Shown here in pieces: positions 59,906-64,000 of a stretch of 64,000 nt of DNA. The DNA lies in assembly GCF_003672135.1 (NCBI RefSeq), contig NC_039512.1, positions 16,446,874 through 16,510,873 of the forward strand. Direction: 5' to 3'. The notes beneath the pieces were generated by a model. The model saw nothing but the letters and a program-made list of their open reading frames with translations. It was not told the origin of the DNA and did no database searches. The DNA is from Ooceraea biroi (Eukaryota > Arthropoda > Insecta > Hymenoptera > Formicidae). A program made the translations under genes and the position numbers. Numbering within the stretch: position 1 is the first letter of the stretch; every line of letters begins with the position of its first letter.

Positions 59906-62900
59906 ATGTCGGATACACGACGACGTCGAAAATCCAATCAATCGTGCGGTTCCGATGATCTCTCGGACTCGTACGAGGAGCTCAACGCGACAAAGGAGAC
60001 CCAGGTGAGTATTCGTCGAAGATATTCCGTGAAAAAAAATGTTTTTCTCGCAGACCCTTGCAGGGACGCAAATGTCCCGCATCGCGCGGCTCTCGCGAAA
60101 GCCGAGAACCTCACTCGCGTGCAAACGTGTCTGCGAAAGCTCGATGATCGCTCGACTCGCATCGCCGAATTGCCAATCGAGGACAGTGATTAAGTAGGGC
60201 GATGTTGTGATTATAATGTACAGGATTATTGCAAATTTTATTATTGCGTATTATTGACGTTGTTACAAGAACTTACACTCGTTTTTTCATCGGTAATTTA
60301 TAGATTAACTTATAAACTTTAGGAACGCCGTTTGACTTTTAAATATGTATTATAGTGCCTCATTGTATCAGATGATACAAAAGAGACATCTTTAGAAATG
60401 TTTAAGATATTTTGACAAATTTGTCAGTGTTTAATAATGTGCAAAGCAACTTTGCATTTGTTGCTTTGGTTGAAAATAATTTGGTTGACCAATGCGTTTC
60501 AGTTTGGTTGCTTATATGGACATCAAGTCTGATATAAATTACATATGGTTTATATCACATAAATAAACATATCAGAAAGTAGAAGTTATAGAGATTTAAC
60601 GCATAAAAGAAATTTGTTGCCATTGCTACAGAAACCTCTTAGATTTTGAATAATTATAAAATAATATGTATGATTCCAGATATGATAATATGCAACATAT
60701 AAATATGTAAATTAAAATATGAACTGGAATTATATTTCAACTTGTAATTGTGTCTAAATATTAAAATTTAGATAAAGTGGAGTTAACCTGCTCAGGAATT
60801 ATTACTTTTATAAAAAATCAGTTTTTCATTTACTGAAGATTTTATTGCTAAAGAAATGTTGATTTATCTACAAAATATGTTTTATGATTCATTTTTAAAT
60901 TTAATATTTTAATCTAACATTATTTAGAACCATGTGTCTACATAATATTGCCATTTTAAATATAGTATTTTAGCTAAACACTTATTAAAGTAATTAATCC
61001 ACTAACTAATACTATAAAAAAGAGTTTTTGTCCAAGAAGAAAGTATTACCAGTGTTATATATTATAACACTACCATTTTATATATTTCATGGTTTATATT
61101 ATAGAATGTACAAGTAGTTATTTATTTGAAAGTATTTCCACATTTGTGTAATTGAAAAATTAAAATGTTTGCTACCATGCATCATATGCATTCGGTATAT
61201 CGATTTAACTTGATAGTATCACATCTGTGTAACAGTGATTTATCTCCAAAAAACAAAAAGTATATCTTACCAGCATCAAAAATAAAATATGGTGTCTGGA
61301 TTAGTGAATGGTTTTCGAACCACACAGCGTTAGTGTACGTGTTGACTTGGACATATTGTTGTACAATACCAACTGATTGTCCTACAGAGTAGTGAACAAA
61401 CCGATGGGCATCAGGATTCAGAATGTGATATTTATGAGAGTGAGTCGGATGGCGAATCACAGGAAGGTGGAGAGTTACGAGAGAGCGGGGACGGTCAGGA
61501 GGAAGAGAAGCCACAGAAGAAGTTGGACGACGACGAGGACAGGCGTAATCCACAATATATTCCGAAACGGGGCACGTTTTACGAGCACGACGATCGTACG
61601 ACCGACGAAGTGACTGACAACAACACAGAAACGCAAACGAACACAAAAGAAACTAAGGAGAAGAAGGTGTGGAAGGATAAGGAAGACAGATGGGACCACG
61701 ATCGGTACAACGATGAGGAGCAAGCTCCAAAGAGACCGGAAGAATTGATAGCTACGTACGGTTATGATATCAGAAATGAGGAAGGGCCGCCTCGCGCTAG
61801 AAGGAGAAGAAGATACGGGTGAGTTAAAAGTCTTGTTCTTTAAATCTTAATTTTATGTTAAATTTTGTGTTATATTTAATATTTCATTATGCATTTTTTT
61901 CAGTCGTGGGCCTAACAAGTACACAAGAAATTGGGAAGATGAAGATGCTTACGGGAAGACTACTCCTGGTAGAGGAAATATCAGGCGCTTTCAGAAAAAC
62001 AATGAAGACTTTCCTGCTCTCAGTAATAATAAGGTAAACCTCGCGAAATGTATGACGTTGTTTATTGCCATTAACAGTTTTACGCTCATTGGATATCTCT
62101 TTCTTCATTTTTCTCGAAATTAATGCAGAATGCTTCGAGCAAAGTAGAAGAGCCTGTGATTTCATCGGCATGGTACAGCAGCAAGAACAAAACGCAGAAA
62201 ACGCAGAACTTCCCGCCGCTTCAGCCCCAGCAGGACAATGCGAAGACTAAATCTGCTACCGTTCCCAATACACCTACGTACGTAATAATTTTACTTTGTT
62301 CTACTTCTTATGAAGCTTGTAGAAAGAAAAAAACAACTGGAGATTTCCATGAAAATGTTGTAGAAACGAAAGCAAGGTACCAGACGATTCAACTAATACA
62401 TCTTGGAAAAAGGATGACAAGCACATTATTCAAAATCAAAATACGAATGGAAATAGCGGGTCGGGCGACGCGGAAAAATCAGTCAATGCTAAACCATCAC
62501 CACGGGAAAACAACAAGAGGAACGCCCAAGAGTCCGTAAGCCTGGCCGCGAATAGGAGCCGAGGAAGAGGTTTCAAGCCCAATGCTAATAACAACATGGT
62601 CGCTAACAGAATAGTTGAGAACAAAGCAAAGGGACGCGGCCCCGGCCCAGTCACTATCGAGAATAGAAGGAACAACACTGTGCAGCACAGTGACGAGCAC
62701 CAACTTGTTCATGATATGAAGCAAGTCAGCGTCAGCGATGGCAATCAGTATCATCAGCCCGCAAGACACAACAGTGAGTGTTGATTTCACTTAGTGATTA
62801 CGTTAAACGGAAGGGAAGATGTTGACTTCGGCATTTAAATAACTAATTCTCATCTTTGTTTTTCTTTCAATCTACGTATAGAAGGCTTTTTCCCATCTTC

Positions 62901-63939
62901 CAACCAACACAGATCAAACGCAGTTCCACCTAGAATGCAGTCACATCAGCAACAAACGCATTCGCAACAGCAGACGATACAGCAGCAGCAACAACAGCAG
63001 CAACAGCAACAAGATAATTCTGGAAACAGACCTAAACGGTATTCCAGCCTGCGTCAACGACCTACCATTTCAGAAACTTCCGCACAGCAAAATTATCCAT
63101 CTCAACACGCTCAGCATGGATATTTTCCACCTCAAGGTAACAATGCATATTGACATGTTAGACACACTAATTTGCGTACTAATTTTAACCCAGATTTATT
63201 GTATTGCTCATTTATGAAATTTCTTGTCTAATACAAGCATGTATTTGATATTAATATATTTAATATTAATGTGCTTCTCTCTTTCCTCCCTCCCCCCCCC
63301 CTCTTTCTCTCACTCTTACTGATTTGTGCATACACGTATTTAGCTGGAAACTCAAGAAGCGTTTTGGAATCTCAAGGTAAGAAAGAAAAGTGTACAAATT
63401 CCATTAACTCTAAATATAAAGCATGAATTATGTATGAGAGAAAATATAAAATAATAATATACGTTAATTTATTAAAAATATATTATTAAAATATTACTTT
63501 AACCGAAAATTATCTTTGATTATCATTAAAAATCCATTAAAAATTTTTTACAGTAATACAATTATAGAATACAGCCTTTACGTATAAATTATTTTTTTTG
63601 TAGATTCAAGATTCGATATACTGCTAGCTGAATCTATTTTTTTGAAGCTTTGACCAACTAATTCATCTTGCCGTTGTAGGTTACCCGCAGGGTCACTTTG
63701 AGCAATCTTCTCCAGTCGCTTCTGCCACAGCAGGACCTATGGCAGGGCAACCCGTTATTTCCTTGCCGCCTGGTGGACAGCCTGCTAGTTACGCGCCTCC
63801 AGCGTTCCTAGTTCCACCTCCGCAGTTCATACCTCCTCAAACTGCTCCTCCTAATATAATCAATTACGTGCCCGGTCCGAACGGACCAACGTTCCCACCA
63901 AACTTCCAGGGTTATCAAGGATACAGTCCTTCAGTACAG
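59906..63939 (+). CDS. CASC3: Barentsz / CASC3 (MLN51), exon-junction-complex core; 3' end outside window
   Basis: Barentsz is the fourth core subunit of the exon junction complex. It clamps eIF4A3 on spliced mRNA, and in flies is needed for oskar mRNA localisation. Eight exons are seen: 59906-60004, 61388-61818, 61904-62033, 62129-62281, 62377-62773, 62882-63136, 63344-63376 and 63680-63939, so far 586 codons. The conserved SELOR module is clear: RRNPQYIPKRGTFYEHDDR, then WDHDRYNDEEQAPKR and ELIATYGYDIR. The rest is low-complexity: acidic N-terminus, Gln-rich tract (62979-63012), and Pro/Gly-rich tail. The exon 4/5 join (62281 to 62377) was chosen to keep frame, because two overlapping GTACGT and GTAATA donors compete; it is the least certain junction. 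The gene runs off the window at a good donor after 63939. Confidence 0.92.
60005..61387 (+). other. Barentsz intron 1
   Basis: AT-rich intron with no further gene or repeat that I can support. The frames at 60060-60193 and 61165-61392 are not conserved-looking. Confidence 0.55.
62976..63012 (+). repeat. CAG/CAA repeat encoding poly-Gln in Barentsz
   Basis: An uninterrupted CAG/CAA run codes for about eleven glutamines. Mixed codons reduce slippage, so length should be fairly stable. Confidence 0.85.
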
Positions 63940-64000
63940 GTAAGACAACGAATTTGCATACGTTGCACTGAAAAATAGAAAGAGAGTCGCGAGGACCGAT

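Overview
The window is nuclear DNA of an insect. Every long gene is split by GT-AG introns with AT-rich non-coding DNA between, and the proteins are animal (anoctamin, Rab7, PPP1R15, Barentsz). The mariner and DUF4817-type transposons, together with alanine-rich ASASAEA silk-like debris, point to Hymenoptera, most likely an ant. That placement is inference; nothing here fixes the species. No bacterial operons, CRISPR arrays, rRNA or convincing tRNA genes were seen.

Layout. Plus strand first: a PRA1/RABAC1-type Rab acceptor (2647-3824, 4 exons), an anoctamin/TMEM16 membrane protein (5539-10869, 10 coding exons), SAM50 (13011-16717, 8 exons), and a PPP1R15-type eIF2-alpha phosphatase regulator (CDS 22324-24510, with a leader exon carrying two short upstream ORFs). 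Next come apparent remains of a silk-fibroin-like gene (about 25655-27470), a TATA-driven single-domain von Willebrand C (SVWC) secreted protein with an apparent one-base frameshift (29781-36672), and Rab7 (43375-44338). After these lie a small secreted six-cysteine protein on the minus strand (47900-49496), an intronless Tom40 paralogue (51159-52136), the ER lectin ERLEC1/XTP3-B on the minus strand (52617-55673), and the 5' part of Barentsz/CASC3 (59906 to the window edge).

Transposons shape the rest. A 1.7-kb non-coding element with short inverted ends occurs three times (18868, 32515, 38959). Each copy holds the same TTAA-flanked foldback element at the same site, so the chimera spread as a unit; the foldback element also occurs alone inside the silk-like debris. 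There are further long-armed foldback elements (9365-10498, 40819-41754, 56474-57048, 57053-57813), a broken mariner in a SAM50 intron, and several small inverted-repeat elements. Five tandem copies of a 196-bp unit sit directly upstream of Barentsz.

The genes do not form one pathway, though several share themes: outer mitochondrial membrane import (SAM50 and the Tom40 paralogue), endomembrane traffic (PRA1, Rab7), and ER stress and quality control (PPP1R15, ERLEC1). Exon boundaries were placed by eye from splice signals, reading frame and family resemblance; no alignment or RNA evidence was available.
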